Notes: generated by a model not told the origin, from the sequence alone. A stretch of DNA of 35,781 bases from Prosthecobacter sp. (GCF_020439865.1 NZ_JAGRPF010000012.1:1-35781); one strand, 5' to 3'; counted from the stretch's first letter, positions 8,989 through 18,625 are shown. Program-made: numbers and translations.

Positions 8989-9774
8989 TCACGCCGCATT
9001 CAATCGCCGATATTCCGTGGGCGACATGCCGGTGACAGCGCGAAAGGCACGAGTGAAGGCGCTGTGGTCGGCAAAACCGCATTCGAGAGCGACGTGAGCG
9101 ATCGTCGCGTCCGTTTCACGCAGCAGTCGAGCGCCTGCGGTGATGCGCGTCTTGGTGATCAACTGCATCGGGCTAAGTCCGTGGATGCGCTTGATGACAC
9201 GAGCGAAGCGTGCAGCACTCATGCCCGCCTTTTGCGCGAGCGACGACGGACTGATCTGAGTGTCGTAGGCGGTCTCCAAATGGCGCAAGGCCTGCGCGAC
9301 CGCGGACGGCACTTCTTCACGGCTCACCAAGGCCGTGAGGTCTTTGGAGATGCCGATCAAACCCTTCACGCGACCATGCTCGTCACGAATGGGGATCTTG
9401 CTCGTGAGTCCCCAGACGGGAACATTGGGTCGCCTCCAAAACAGCTCCAGACGCTCGATGATGGGCTTCCCCGTTCGCAGTACCTGGGCGTCCTGCTCAG
9501 TGGGAATACGCCCAAAGTCACCGGGGCAAACATCGCAAGGGCGGCGACCGATCATCTCCGACTTGTCGGACAATCCGTGCCGCTCGACGAGCGACTGGTT
9601 CACCACCACGTAGCGCCCGCTGGCATCCTTGATAAAAAAGGCCGTGTCATGCATCAGGTCGGCGATCTGCTCCACGTGCCTCGCGTCGATGAGCAAGGCC
9701 CCTTTCGTGGAAAGGATGCCTGGAAACGCTGCGGTGGCTGCTCTCATATTTGCGCAGCTGCAAGCAACGGCCAT
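8989..9774 (-). CDS. PAS-AraC family transcriptional regulator
   Basis: Read on the minus strand from ATG 9774 (261 residues). A TTG 18 bases upstream and an ATG at 9747 are alternatives; 9774 has an AAGG about ten bases before it. Residues about 35-150 form a PAS sensor domain (FFIKDASGRYVVVNQ through GRVKGLIGISKDLT) containing a C-D-V-C pair at about residues 80-83. Residues about 160-259 are a two-helix-turn-helix AraC DNA-binding domain ending in G-M-S-P-T-E-Y-R-R. It lies alone on the minus strand, converging on the S9 peptidase and divergent from the 23 kb gene run starting at 9916, so it is the obvious local regulator of both arms. The ligand is unknown; a hydroxyproline-pathway intermediate or a redox/metal signal at the cysteines is possible. 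Confidence 0.9.
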   Translation of the reverse strand: MAVACSCANMRAATAAFPGILSTKGALLIDARHVEQIADLMHDTAFFIKDASGRYVVVNQSLVERHGLSDKSEMIGRRPCDVCPGDFGRIPTEQDAQVLRTGKPIIERLELFWRRPNVPVWGLTSKIPIRDEHGRVKGLIGISKDLTALVSREEVPSAVAQALRHLETAYDTQISPSSLAQKAGMSAARFARVIKRIHGLSPMQLITKTRITAGARLLRETDATIAHVALECGFADHSAFTRAFRAVTGMSPTEYRRLNAA

Positions 9775-9915
9775 GGGGCAGTCGCCTTGCAACTTCGCTT
9801 CACCATTGTGCGGTTTTCGTCAGGCTTGCCAGTCATTCCGGTCAAGACGTGCCCGCCTGCCGTCGGGACTCTATGCTTGCCTCGTGAACCCCTGACCTGT
9901 TATCACCTCATCACG
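9775..9915. promoter_or_regulatory. Divergent intergenic region between AraC regulator and long operon
   Basis: These 141 bases separate two divergent starts and must hold promoters for the regulator and for the downstream gene run. I see two spaced copies of GCTTGCC (9824-9830 and 9875-9881), which could be half-sites for an AraC protein. No convincing -35/-10 pair was recognised. Position is the main evidence. Confidence 0.4.
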
Positions 9916-12900
9916 ATGAGAGCCGCGTTCTTCGCCCTGCTGACTTCCGCTTTGCCGTTGCCCCAACTGCTTGCGGCCGACTCAGTCCCCTCGAACCACG
10001 CGCCGAACATCGTCCTGATCCTCGCAGACGATCTGGGCTACGGCGATGTGGGCTGCTACAACCGCGAATCAAAGGTGCCCACGCCGAACATCGACCGTCT
10101 CGCGAGTGAGGGCATGCGCTTCACCGACGCGCACAGCCCGGCCACGGTCTGCACGCCCACGCGCTACAGCCTCATGACCGGCCAGATGGCCTTTCGCGTG
10201 CCGAACGGCGGCACGGTGTTCACGGGTGCCGGCGGCCCATCACTGATCGCCCCCGGACGACTGACCTTGCCCGCGATGCTGAAGAAACAAGGCTATGCCA
10301 CCGCAGCCGTGGGTAAATGGCACATCGGCTGGACTTTTCGTGATCAAAACGGAGCGCCGATTCACAAGGGCGGATTGGAAGAGGTCCGCCGCATCGATTT
10401 CTCACGGCGCATCGAGGGTGGGCCGATCGATCACGGCTTTGATCGATTCTTCGGCACCGCCTGCTGCCCGACGACGGACTGGCTCTACGCGTTTATCGAT
10501 GGCGACCGCATTCCGGTGACGCCGACCGGGACCATCGACAAATCAGCGCTGCCGAAGCATCCGTATGCGAACGACTGCCGCCCCGGCATCATCGCCTCAG
10601 ATTTTCCAATGGAGGAAGTGGACATGGTCTTCCTCAATAAGAGCCGAGCGTTCTTGGAAGAGCACGTGCGCACCGCGCCGAACAAGCCGTTCTTCCTTTA
10701 TCATGCAGCCCAGGCCGTTCATCTGCCGTCCTTCCCCGGCAAAGATTTTAAAGGCAAGACCCGCGCAGGACCGCATGGCGATTTCATCTTCGAACTGGAT
10801 CATGTCGTCGGTGAGTTGATGAAGGATCTCGAGCGTCTCGGTGTGGCCGACAACACGCTTGTCATCTTCACCAGCGACAACGGGCCCGAGACCACCAGCG
10901 TCGTCCACATGCGCGCTGATCATGGTCACGATGGCGCGCGGCCGTGGCGCGGGGTGAAGCGCGACGACTGGGAAGGCGGTCACCGCGTACCCTTCATCGT
11001 CAGCTGGCCGGCCCGCGTCAAAGCCGGCACGGTGAGCAATCAACTCACCAGCCTGACCGACGTGATGGCCACCGTAGCGGCGATCACGGGTGCGACGCTG
11101 CCTGCCGATGCCGCCGAGGACAGTTTCAACATGCTGCCGGTGCTGGAGGGCAAAGCCATCGAGCCAGTGCGGCCCTACCTGCTTGAGCAAGCTTTCGCCG
11201 GAGCGCGCACCTTGTCGATTCGACGCGGTGTCTGGAAATACCTCGATCATCGCGGCTCCGGCGGGAACAACTATGACAAGGGCGAACTCAAGCCCTATGA
11301 GCTGCCCGAAACCGCCCCTGATGCACCTGCGCAGCTTTACAAGCTGGACACCGATCCCGGCGAAACCACGAACCTCTACTTCAAACACCCCGAGATCGTG
11401 GCGGAATTGAAAGGACTGCTTGAGAAATCGAAGTCCGAGGGCCGCAGCGCTCCGCGCAGCATCACCACAAACGCAGGACTGCCCCGCGATGCCTTGCCGC
11501 TCGATGCAGCGGAGTGGCCGATGAATTATCGCATTCACCTCGAAGGCGCCGCCAAGATAACGCTGAGCGATGATCTGACGCTTTCATTCGATGGCGCGAA
11601 GCCGCAAGACATCGCCGTCGAGCATCCGGCAGACGGTGCGCCGGTGTTGCGCGTCTGGAGCGGTGGCAAACTGGTGCGCGGACCGGAGGACGTGATCTCG
11701 CTGGCGAAAACGGGCGCGATGGATTTCCCGGAGGCGAACCTCGATCTCGGCTCGGACTTCACGGCAATGGCAACCTTTGAGTCTAGTGGTCAGGGCACTC
11801 TGTTTTCCATGTGCCCACCAACTGGCAAATGGTCTCCTGCCGCCAAGGCGCTGTTCATTCGCGGCGGACGGCTCGTGTATGACATCGGATGGGTTGGCGC
11901 GATGACCGGCGGGCCGAAAGTGAACGATGGCAAGCCTCACACGGCAGTGCTCACCGTGCGCGATGGTGCGGCTCAGCTCTGGCTGGATAGCAAGATCATC
12001 GCTGAGAAATCCCCCTTCACTGCTGCGGACAAGCTGGAGCACGTTTTCAAAGTGGGCCGCGCTGCACATAACTTCGCGGGTGATTTCATCAATGGCAAAA
12101 TCGGTGAAGTCAAAGTGTGGAAGCGCGCCTTGCCCGAAGGCGAGATCAAAGGGCTTTTCAAGCAAGGCGGCAAAGGAGCGAACACGCCTGACTTTGCGCA
12201 CGTGCCAAAATCGGGTGGCAAACCACGGATCGAAGGTGGCAGCGGCTGGGTGCAGGCGCTGGAGCGCAGCGATCATGCGGCGATCGTCGGTGCGTGGAGT
12301 GACAAGACGCTCGAAGAAGGCGCGGCTATCTACAAAACGCTGTGCGTCGTGTGCCATGGCACGAAGGAGCAGCCAGGATCGCTGCCCACGGCGCTGCGCT
12401 TTGCCGAAGGCCAGTTCAAAAACGGCTCCGATCCGTTCTCGATGTATCTCACGCTCACGAAGGGCTTCGGCCAGATGGTGCCGCAGCCGCAATACACGAC
12501 CGCGCAGAAATACGCCGTCATCCACTACATCCGCGAAACCTTTCTTCGCCCGCACAACCCATCACAGCTCAAGGACATCGACCTCGCCTCGCTGCCACGC
12601 GGCCTTGCACGTGCTGAGGAGGAGAAGCCCGACACCTCCCTGCCACCGTATCAGCGCATGGAACTGGGCAACTCGCTGTTCTGGACGCTGGAAGTCGCTC
12701 CCGACAACATCGCGCAAAAAGGCATCGCGATTCGACTCGATGACGGCCCCGGCGGCGTAACCAAGGGACGAGCATGGATGATTTACGATCATGACACGAT
12801 GCGCGTGGCTACGGCGACGACTGGATCGTTCGTCGATTGGAAGGGCATCGCCTTCGACGGCAGCCACGGCACGCACACGAGCCTCACCGGCGAGCGTCAC

Positions 12901-14697
12901 TTCATCAATCCGACCGGGCCCGGATGGAGCATCGGTGGATTCGAGGACAAGCGCGAACCCGCGAAGGACGGCAAGAAATACGGACCGCATCCCGGATTGA
13001 AGTTCCTCGGACTCTACAAGCATCTGAACCAGAGCGTCATCGCCGCGAGCATCCACGGCACGCGCGTGCTGGAGTCCTTTGGCTGGATCGACTATGGAAC
13101 TACCCCGGTGTTTGTGCGCACGGTGAACATTGCTAAGACGAACCAACCGCTATTCCTTCGTCTCGCTCCAGACTCAGTAAATGCCCTCGTGGAGGGCGAT
13201 TCTGTTACTCTAAATCGTGAAAACGGATTCTGGGTGGCTAAATTGCCGTCTGGCTCAAAAGCACGATTTTTCATCTCTCGGTTAGATCAGGCATCAATCG
13301 ACACATTGGCGAATACGCTGAACACGTCATTGGATTTGGAACCCCTGATAAAAGGAGGTCCTTCCCAGTGGCCGCAGACAGTCACGACAACCTCGGTGGC
13401 CGGAAACGATGACGGCCCGTTCGCTGCGGACGATCTCTCTCTGCCGCTCGACAATCCGTTTCAAAGCTGGCTGCGCCCCGGCGGCTTTGATTTCACGCCG
13501 GATGGCAAAGCGGCCATCGTGGCGATGTGGAATGGCGACGTATGGCGCGTGGATGGCGTGATGGAGAAAGCTCCCGCCAAGCTGACATGGCGCCGGATTG
13601 CCAGCGGGTTGTTTCAACCGCTTGGTGTCAAATTTCGGGGCGATGAACTCTTCATCACCTGCCGCGACCAGCTCGCACGGCTGCGCGATCTCAATGGCGA
13701 TGGCGAGACCGACTTCATCGAGTGCTTCAACGATGACGCGCAGGTCACCGAGCACTTCCATGAATTCGCGATGGGCTTGCAGACTGACGACAAACGAAAC
13801 TTCTACTACGCCAAGTCCGGCCGACATGCGCTCGACAGCGTCGTGCCGCAGCACGGCACGCTGCTCAAGGTGAGCGCTGATGGATCAAAGACCGAAATCC
13901 TCGCCACAGGGTTCCGCGCTGCGAATGGCGTGTGCTTCGACGGCAACGACACGTTTTTCGTCACCGACCAAGAAGGCTTCTGGACGCCGAAGAACCGCAT
14001 CAACCGCGTGAAGCCAGGCGGCTTCTACGGCAACATGTATGGCTACACCAGCATCACCGACACCAGTGATTCCGCGATGGAACAGCCGATGGTGTGGATC
14101 ACGAACGACAAGGACCGCAGCCCCGCCGAACTGCTCCGCGTCCCTCCGCAGGCATGGGGCAATCTGAGCGGCAGCCTTCTGAATCTCAGCTACGGCACCG
14201 GACGCGCCTTCATCGTGCCACATGAGGAGGTGAACGGCCAGTGGCAGGGCGCCGTGTGTGAACTGCCGATGCCCGCCTTCGCCACCGGAATCATGCGCGG
14301 ACGCTTTGGCAGTGACGAAGCACTCTACACCTGCGGCATGTTTGCCTGGGCCGGCAATGCAACCGCGCCTGGCGGGTTCCACCGAATCCGTCGCACGGGC
14401 AAGCCAGCGCAGGTGCCTTTGGCCGTTCACGCGATGAAAGGCGGTATGCGCGTGACCTTCAGTGATCCCTTCGATCCCAAAGACTGCGCGCTGAAGATCT
14501 GGTCGCTCAAACGCACGAAAAACTACGGCTCCAAGCACTACGACGAGCACGCTTTAACCATCCGCGCGGTAAACCTGAGCGAAGACAAATGCACCGTCAC
14601 ACTCGACATCCCCGACCTCGTCCCGACCCAGTGCTACCAACTTAAGATCAATGATCGCTTGCTGCACGGAACCATTCACCAACTCGCCCTGCCATGA
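9916..14697 (+). CDS. Giant secreted fusion: sulfatase, LamG-like, cytochrome c, DUF6797-like and beta-propeller
   Basis: The frame stays open far upstream, but that part is antisense to the AraC gene; ATG 9916 opens a signal peptide (MRAAFFALLTSALPLPQLLA), giving 1593 residues. Domains in order are an arylsulfatase (residues about 28-520; ADD at 37-39, formylglycine motif C-T-P-T-R at Cys79, T-S-D-N-G), a LamG/concanavalin-like beta-sandwich (about 604-745), a mono-haem cytochrome c (C-V-V-C-H at 810-814), a region resembling what I recall as DUF6797 (about 895-1150) and a sorbosone-dehydrogenase-like propeller (about 1178-1510). The cytochrome-DUF6797-propeller block is a known type in this phylum; an in-frame sulfatase in front is unusual. 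No frameshift or stop interrupts it. It would act outside the cytoplasm, coupling desulfation to carbohydrate oxidation if the propeller is active. It couples by ATGA to the next gene. Confidence 0.88.
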   Translation: MRAAFFALLTSALPLPQLLAADSVPSNHAPNIVLILADDLGYGDVGCYNRESKVPTPNIDRLASEGMRFTDAHSPATVCTPTRYSLMTGQMAFRVPNGGTVFTGAGGPSLIAPGRLTLPAMLKKQGYATAAVGKWHIGWTFRDQNGAPIHKGGLEEVRRIDFSRRIEGGPIDHGFDRFFGTACCPTTDWLYAFIDGDRIPVTPTGTIDKSALPKHPYANDCRPGIIASDFPMEEVDMVFLNKSRAFLEEHVRTAPNKPFFLYHAAQAVHLPSFPGKDFKGKTRAGPHGDFIFELDHVVGELMKDLERLGVADNTLVIFTSDNGPETTSVVHMRADHGHDGARPWRGVKRDDWEGGHRVPFIVSWPARVKAGTVSNQLTSLTDVMATVAAITGATLPADAAEDSFNMLPVLEGKAIEPVRPYLLEQAFAGARTLSIRRGVWKYLDHRGSGGNNYDKGELKPYELPETAPDAPAQLYKLDTDPGETTNLYFKHPEIVAELKGLLEKSKSEGRSAPRSITTNAGLPRDALPLDAAEWPMNYRIHLEGAAKITLSDDLTLSFDGAKPQDIAVEHPADGAPVLRVWSGGKLVRGPEDVISLAKTGAMDFPEANLDLGSDFTAMATFESSGQGTLFSMCPPTGKWSPAAKALFIRGGRLVYDIGWVGAMTGGPKVNDGKPHTAVLTVRDGAAQLWLDSKIIAEKSPFTAADKLEHVFKVGRAAHNFAGDFINGKIGEVKVWKRALPEGEIKGLFKQGGKGANTPDFAHVPKSGGKPRIEGGSGWVQALERSDHAAIVGAWSDKTLEEGAAIYKTLCVVCHGTKEQPGSLPTALRFAEGQFKNGSDPFSMYLTLTKGFGQMVPQPQYTTAQKYAVIHYIRETFLRPHNPSQLKDIDLASLPRGLARAEEEKPDTSLPPYQRMELGNSLFWTLEVAPDNIAQKGIAIRLDDGPGGVTKGRAWMIYDHDTMRVATATTGSFVDWKGIAFDGSHGTHTSLTGERHFINPTGPGWSIGGFEDKREPAKDGKKYGPHPGLKFLGLYKHLNQSVIAASIHGTRVLESFGWIDYGTTPVFVRTVNIAKTNQPLFLRLAPDSVNALVEGDSVTLNRENGFWVAKLPSGSKARFFISRLDQASIDTLANTLNTSLDLEPLIKGGPSQWPQTVTTTSVAGNDDGPFAADDLSLPLDNPFQSWLRPGGFDFTPDGKAAIVAMWNGDVWRVDGVMEKAPAKLTWRRIASGLFQPLGVKFRGDELFITCRDQLARLRDLNGDGETDFIECFNDDAQVTEHFHEFAMGLQTDDKRNFYYAKSGRHALDSVVPQHGTLLKVSADGSKTEILATGFRAANGVCFDGNDTFFVTDQEGFWTPKNRINRVKPGGFYGNMYGYTSITDTSDSAMEQPMVWITNDKDRSPAELLRVPPQAWGNLSGSLLNLSYGTGRAFIVPHEEVNGQWQGAVCELPMPAFATGIMRGRFGSDEALYTCGMFAWAGNATAPGGFHRIRRTGKPAQVPLAVHAMKGGMRVTFSDPFDPKDCALKIWSLKRTKNYGSKHYDEHALTIRAVNLSEDKCTVTLDIPDLVPTQCYQLKINDRLLHGTIHQLALP

Positions 14698-15956
14698 AGC
14701 ACATCGCCTCCATCGCACTCGTCACCCTGTTTATGATTCTTCCTGCATTGTCAGCCGATGATCTGACCGAACTTCAGCAACGGGCCGCTGGCGGCGACGT
14801 CAAAGCACAGATCGATCTCGCGATTCGATATCGCGATGGAAAGGGCGTGGCCAAAGACGATGTCGAAGCGATGCGCTGGGGGCATCGCGCCGCGGATGCG
14901 GGCAATGCGGATGCGATGGACTTCATTGGTTTCGCCTATCTCCGTGGCGCGGTCATCAAGCGCAATCCCACAATTGCGTTCGGCTATTTCAAATCGGCGG
15001 CGAATGAATCCGCGCAGGCCGCGTTCAACCTCGGCCAGTGTTACTATGGTGCACAGGGCACTGAGCAGGATTGCGCGACAGCGCTGAAGTGGTGGGAGAA
15101 GGCGGCGGAGAAAGGACACGGACGCGCCGCAGCGGCGGCGGCGATGGCGTATCTCTCGGGCGAAGGCGTCCCACCTGATCCGGTGCTGGGACGCCGACTA
15201 GCTGAGCGGGCCGCGGAGTTGAACAATCCTTCAGGCCTCGTGGTACTGGGCGAACTTCAGTTTCAAGCCGGTGACGTGGACGCGGCTAAAGCAAACTGGA
15301 CAAAGGCCTCGAAGCTCTTTCCCACAGGCGTCACCGGACATCCGGCGCAGCCATCTGACAATGCTTCCGCTCAACAAGCGGCGGATCTTTTGAAGCTCAT
15401 CGACTACCGCCGACGCAAAGCAGAGCCGGGGAAGTTCGCCTTTGTTCAGATGCCGCACATCCATCAGGGCTACAACAACTGCGGCTCGACCGCCTGCGCC
15501 ACCTTCGCACGCTTTCACGGCAGCAAAATCGGCGGCTGGGACTACAAGAAGCTGTGCCCGTCACCGCTCGGCACCGGCACGGATTGGGGGCATCTGCTCG
15601 ATGCCTCGAAGAAGATCGGCCAGCAGTGGAAACTCGTCACTTACACACCTGATGACGAAGGTTTCATCAAAGCCACTGACATGCTCAAAAGCGAACTCGA
15701 TGCCGGACGTCCCGTGATCGTTGATTTCAAATACATCGGCCCGCAATACCCCAATGGCAGCGCCGGACACACTCTCAACGTCTGCGGCTACATCGCGGCA
15801 GAGAACCTCTACATCCTCTGCAACCCTGCCGTGGCCACACCGGGTCTGCAACTCATCACCGCCGATGATTTGAAGAACTTCTGGCGCTCCGATCACTATG
15901 GAGCGCTCTCGAAAGGCGTGCTTTCGCGGCCCGCTTTCATCATCGATCAACAATGA
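14694..15956 (+). CDS. Secreted Sel1-repeat protein with C39-like cysteine peptidase domain
   Basis: The 420-residue product starts with a signal peptide (MKHIASIALVTLFMILPALS). Residues about 25-210 contain Sel1/TPR-like repeats (A-x-x-G-x-x-x-A and G-x-G-V spacing is recognisable four to five times). Residues about 248-420 resemble a C39-like papain-fold peptidase: Gln258 and Cys263 in HQGYNNCGS, His359 in A-G-H-T-L-N-V and Asn377 in L-C-N-P would be the oxyanion glutamine, nucleophile, histidine and asparagine. It may be a secreted endopeptidase with a protein-binding repeat arm; no ABC transporter is fused or adjacent, so bacteriocin-leader processing is unlikely. It overlaps both neighbours by ATGA. 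Confidence 0.8.
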   Translation: MKHIASIALVTLFMILPALSADDLTELQQRAAGGDVKAQIDLAIRYRDGKGVAKDDVEAMRWGHRAADAGNADAMDFIGFAYLRGAVIKRNPTIAFGYFKSAANESAQAAFNLGQCYYGAQGTEQDCATALKWWEKAAEKGHGRAAAAAAMAYLSGEGVPPDPVLGRRLAERAAELNNPSGLVVLGELQFQAGDVDAAKANWTKASKLFPTGVTGHPAQPSDNASAQQAADLLKLIDYRRRKAEPGKFAFVQMPHIHQGYNNCGSTACATFARFHGSKIGGWDYKKLCPSPLGTGTDWGHLLDASKKIGQQWKLVTYTPDDEGFIKATDMLKSELDAGRPVIVDFKYIGPQYPNGSAGHTLNVCGYIAAENLYILCNPAVATPGLQLITADDLKNFWRSDHYGALSKGVLSRPAFIIDQQ

Positions 15957-18625
15957 TCCTGCGTTTGCGATTTCTGACTTGTCTTCTCTGCCTCGGCGTA
16001 TCGTCGGCGGCAGAGCCGGTCATTCCGGCTTTGGCGGTCAAAGATCTCGGTGCAGACATCAAAGGGCAGATCCTCATCGAAGAAATGAATTGTGTGGCTT
16101 GTCATGCGGCGGAAGGCACGCTCTCGACGTCGTCGAAAAAGGCTCCGCGTCTCGCGCAGATCGGCTTGCGGGTGCATCCGGCTTACATTGAATCATTCAT
16201 TCATGATCCGCATGGCATGAAACCCGGCACCACGATGCCGGATCCTTTGGCGCGTCTTCCAGAAACCGAAAAAGCGGCTGTGGCATCTGAACTGACGCAT
16301 TTTCTCCTCTCGCTCAAAAAGCCAAACTTCACGCCACAAGCTCCTGATCATGTGGCGGCCACTCTGGGACACGCCTTGTTTCAGTCACGTGGATGCGCGG
16401 CCTGCCATGCGCCGCGCGATGAAAGGGCGGCAGAACTGCCGATGACCAATTCCGTGCCGCTTGGGGCTCTGGAGAAGAAATACAGCCATGACAGTCTTGT
16501 GGTCTTCCTGCGCCAACCACATGCAAGCCGTCCCTCGGGCCGAATGCCAGACATGCGGCTTCAGGGTCGCGATGTGGAGCGTATCGCGCACTTTTTGCTG
16601 CAACACACCCGCGTGCCCGGCGCGCTGCGTTACACGCTCTATCGCGGCAATGTGTGGGAGGGCATGGAGGGTGAAAACGTCGCTCCTGAGCGTGGCGGGC
16701 AGGTCGCGGAATTCGCGCTGGCCAGCCTTGGACGCGTGGAGCAGCACACCGCCGTGCGCTACGAGGGCTGGCTCATGGTGAAGTCAAAAGGCACGCACAC
16801 CTTTCACCTCACGATGAACGGCGGCACTCTAAAGGTCGATGGCAAGGCGCTGGTGGACGAAACGCCCAGCGATCGGCGCGGCGTCAAATCGTTCACGGCC
16901 GCCGCGGAACTCGATGCAGGTCCGCACGCCATCGAGTTCACGTATTTTCACACGGGTCGCAAAGCAGAGCTGGTCTTTGAAATGACAGCACCGCAGTTCC
17001 CTAGCGGCCCGATCCCCTCCACGATGCTCTCGGTCTCTAAAGAGCCTCTCGCGCCCTTCGCGACGCTTAAAGTGAACCCGACTCTTGCTCAACGTGGTCG
17101 CGAGCATTTCACCCAATATGGATGCGCGAACTGCCATGATGATTTGAACCTGCCCCGCCTCTCCGCGCCTGATTGGACCAAACTGGAAACCTCTCGCGGT
17201 TGTCTCGCGGACTCCGCCGGTCCGCGTTTTGGCCTGAGCGTGACCCAACGGGAACTCATCGTCAAAGCGCTGCCGACGGCTGCCAATCCGGTGCTGGACG
17301 ACACGCAGCGCATTCACAAGACGCTCGCCGCACTCAACTGCATCGCCTGCCACGAGCGCAGCGGCCTCGGCGGACCCGCCACGGAGCGGCGCGCGCTTTT
17401 TACCAGCACCCAGCCTTCGCTCGGTGATCAGGGCCGGATTCCACCGCCGCTCTCCTATGTTGGCGCGAAGCTGACGCCGCAGTGGTTTGCCGATGTCTTG
17501 CTGCACGCGAAGCGCCAGCGCGATTACATGGACGCAGCGATGCCGCAATTCGGAGAGGCTCAGGTAGGACAACTGCCGGAACTGTTCGCCCGCGTGGACA
17601 AGCTCGAAGACGCCGTTTTGCCAAAGGTGACGCAGCTTCAGGAGTCCAAGGCAGCAGGCTACGAGTTGGCCGGCACCAGCGGGCTTGGCTGCATCATCTG
17701 CCATGAGTTTAATGGTCAGAAGGCGGGCGAGATCAGCGCGCTCGACCTCGCCTATACGACGCAGCGGCTGCAGAAGAACTGGTTCACGCTCTTCATGCGC
17801 CAGCCCTCGCGCTTTCATCCCACCGTCATCATGCCCGGCTTCTGGCCCGATGGAAAATCTCTGCGCCCCAACATTCTCGCAGGTGACAGCGCGCAGCAAA
17901 TCGAGGCGATCTGGAATTACCTTGCCGATGGCGAACGCGCGAAGAAGCCGGTTGGCATCTCACGCCAGTCCAATGAACTGCGCGTGGGTGATGTGCCGGA
18001 AATCTGCCGTGGTCGCGGCACCGCCGGCTTTCGCGGCATCGGTGTTGGCTACCCTGAGCGCGTGAATCTCGCCTTCGACTCCGGTGAGATGGCGCTGCGG
18101 ATGCTGTGGCGCGGCGAGTTCGCCAATGTGGATAACGGCTCGTTCAATGCGCGCGGCAGCGACGCGATTTCATTCCCGCCAGGCATCCCGTTTCATCGCC
18201 TGAAGTCGCTGGACGAAAGCTGGCCCTACAAAGGCAAAACGAGCTACACCTTCCCCCAGGATCACGGCTACGAATTCCGCGGCTACACGCTCGACGCGCA
18301 GCGCCGGCCCACATTCCGCTACAGCTTCGGCGAGATTGCCGTGGAGGACTTTTTCGAGGATGTCCGCAGTGAAAGCGGTCGCGGTTTCTTCAAGCGCACG
18401 CTGCGACTCACCACGTCTGCTAAGCAGCCCATGTTCTATTTCCGTGCTGCGGCGGGAAAAAGCGCCGCCAAGATCTCCAACCGCGAGTTTCGCGTGGAAA
18501 AGCTCACCCTGCGGCTCGCCGATGGTCTGAGCGCCATCGTTCGTGAAGGTGAGCCCGCTGAAGTTCTCCTCCCGCTCACGCTGCCAGTCGGCGAAACCAA
18601 ACTCGTGCTCGAATACTCATGGTAA
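15953..18625 (+). CDS. Secreted multihaem c-type cytochrome with PA14 domain
   Basis: The 890-residue protein has an N-terminal signal peptide (ending near residue 20) and five CxxCH haem-binding motifs, at residues 47-51, 148-152, 391-395, 463-467 and 580-584. Between the second and third, residues about 225-348 form a PA14-type beta-sandwich, a domain that usually binds carbohydrate. The C-terminal 230 residues (from about 655) are beta-rich without a recognised domain. Such proteins in Verrucomicrobiota and Planctomycetota typically sit next to sorbosone-dehydrogenase-like propellers, as here, and presumably take electrons from them. It overlaps the preceding gene by ATGA and the following one by 7 bases. 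Haem attachment and partner are inferred from motifs and neighbours. Confidence 0.87.
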   Translation: MILRLRFLTCLLCLGVSSAAEPVIPALAVKDLGADIKGQILIEEMNCVACHAAEGTLSTSSKKAPRLAQIGLRVHPAYIESFIHDPHGMKPGTTMPDPLARLPETEKAAVASELTHFLLSLKKPNFTPQAPDHVAATLGHALFQSRGCAACHAPRDERAAELPMTNSVPLGALEKKYSHDSLVVFLRQPHASRPSGRMPDMRLQGRDVERIAHFLLQHTRVPGALRYTLYRGNVWEGMEGENVAPERGGQVAEFALASLGRVEQHTAVRYEGWLMVKSKGTHTFHLTMNGGTLKVDGKALVDETPSDRRGVKSFTAAAELDAGPHAIEFTYFHTGRKAELVFEMTAPQFPSGPIPSTMLSVSKEPLAPFATLKVNPTLAQRGREHFTQYGCANCHDDLNLPRLSAPDWTKLETSRGCLADSAGPRFGLSVTQRELIVKALPTAANPVLDDTQRIHKTLAALNCIACHERSGLGGPATERRALFTSTQPSLGDQGRIPPPLSYVGAKLTPQWFADVLLHAKRQRDYMDAAMPQFGEAQVGQLPELFARVDKLEDAVLPKVTQLQESKAAGYELAGTSGLGCIICHEFNGQKAGEISALDLAYTTQRLQKNWFTLFMRQPSRFHPTVIMPGFWPDGKSLRPNILAGDSAQQIEAIWNYLADGERAKKPVGISRQSNELRVGDVPEICRGRGTAGFRGIGVGYPERVNLAFDSGEMALRMLWRGEFANVDNGSFNARGSDAISFPPGIPFHRLKSLDESWPYKGKTSYTFPQDHGYEFRGYTLDAQRRPTFRYSFGEIAVEDFFEDVRSESGRGFFKRTLRLTTSAKQPMFYFRAAAGKSAAKISNREFRVEKLTLRLADGLSAIVREGEPAEVLLPLTLPVGETKLVLEYSW

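Noticed and set aside
9064..9915. In-frame N-terminal extension of the giant fusion protein
   Set aside because: It is antisense to the PAS-AraC gene, whose motifs are clear; the signal peptide at 9916 marks the real start.
10597..11538. 313-codon minus-strand open frame, and similar ones at 4509-5435, 11584-12555 and 16829-17899
   Set aside because: Each lies fully antisense to a gene with clear motifs, and none shows a family signature.
13351..13412. Internal gene start behind the AAAGGAGGT site
   Set aside because: The following GTG frame stops after 14 codons, and the main frame continues as a coherent propeller.
14694..15956. Bacteriocin-processing C39 transporter
   Set aside because: No ABC transporter segments in the protein or next to it; the N-terminal part is a Sel1 array with a signal peptide.
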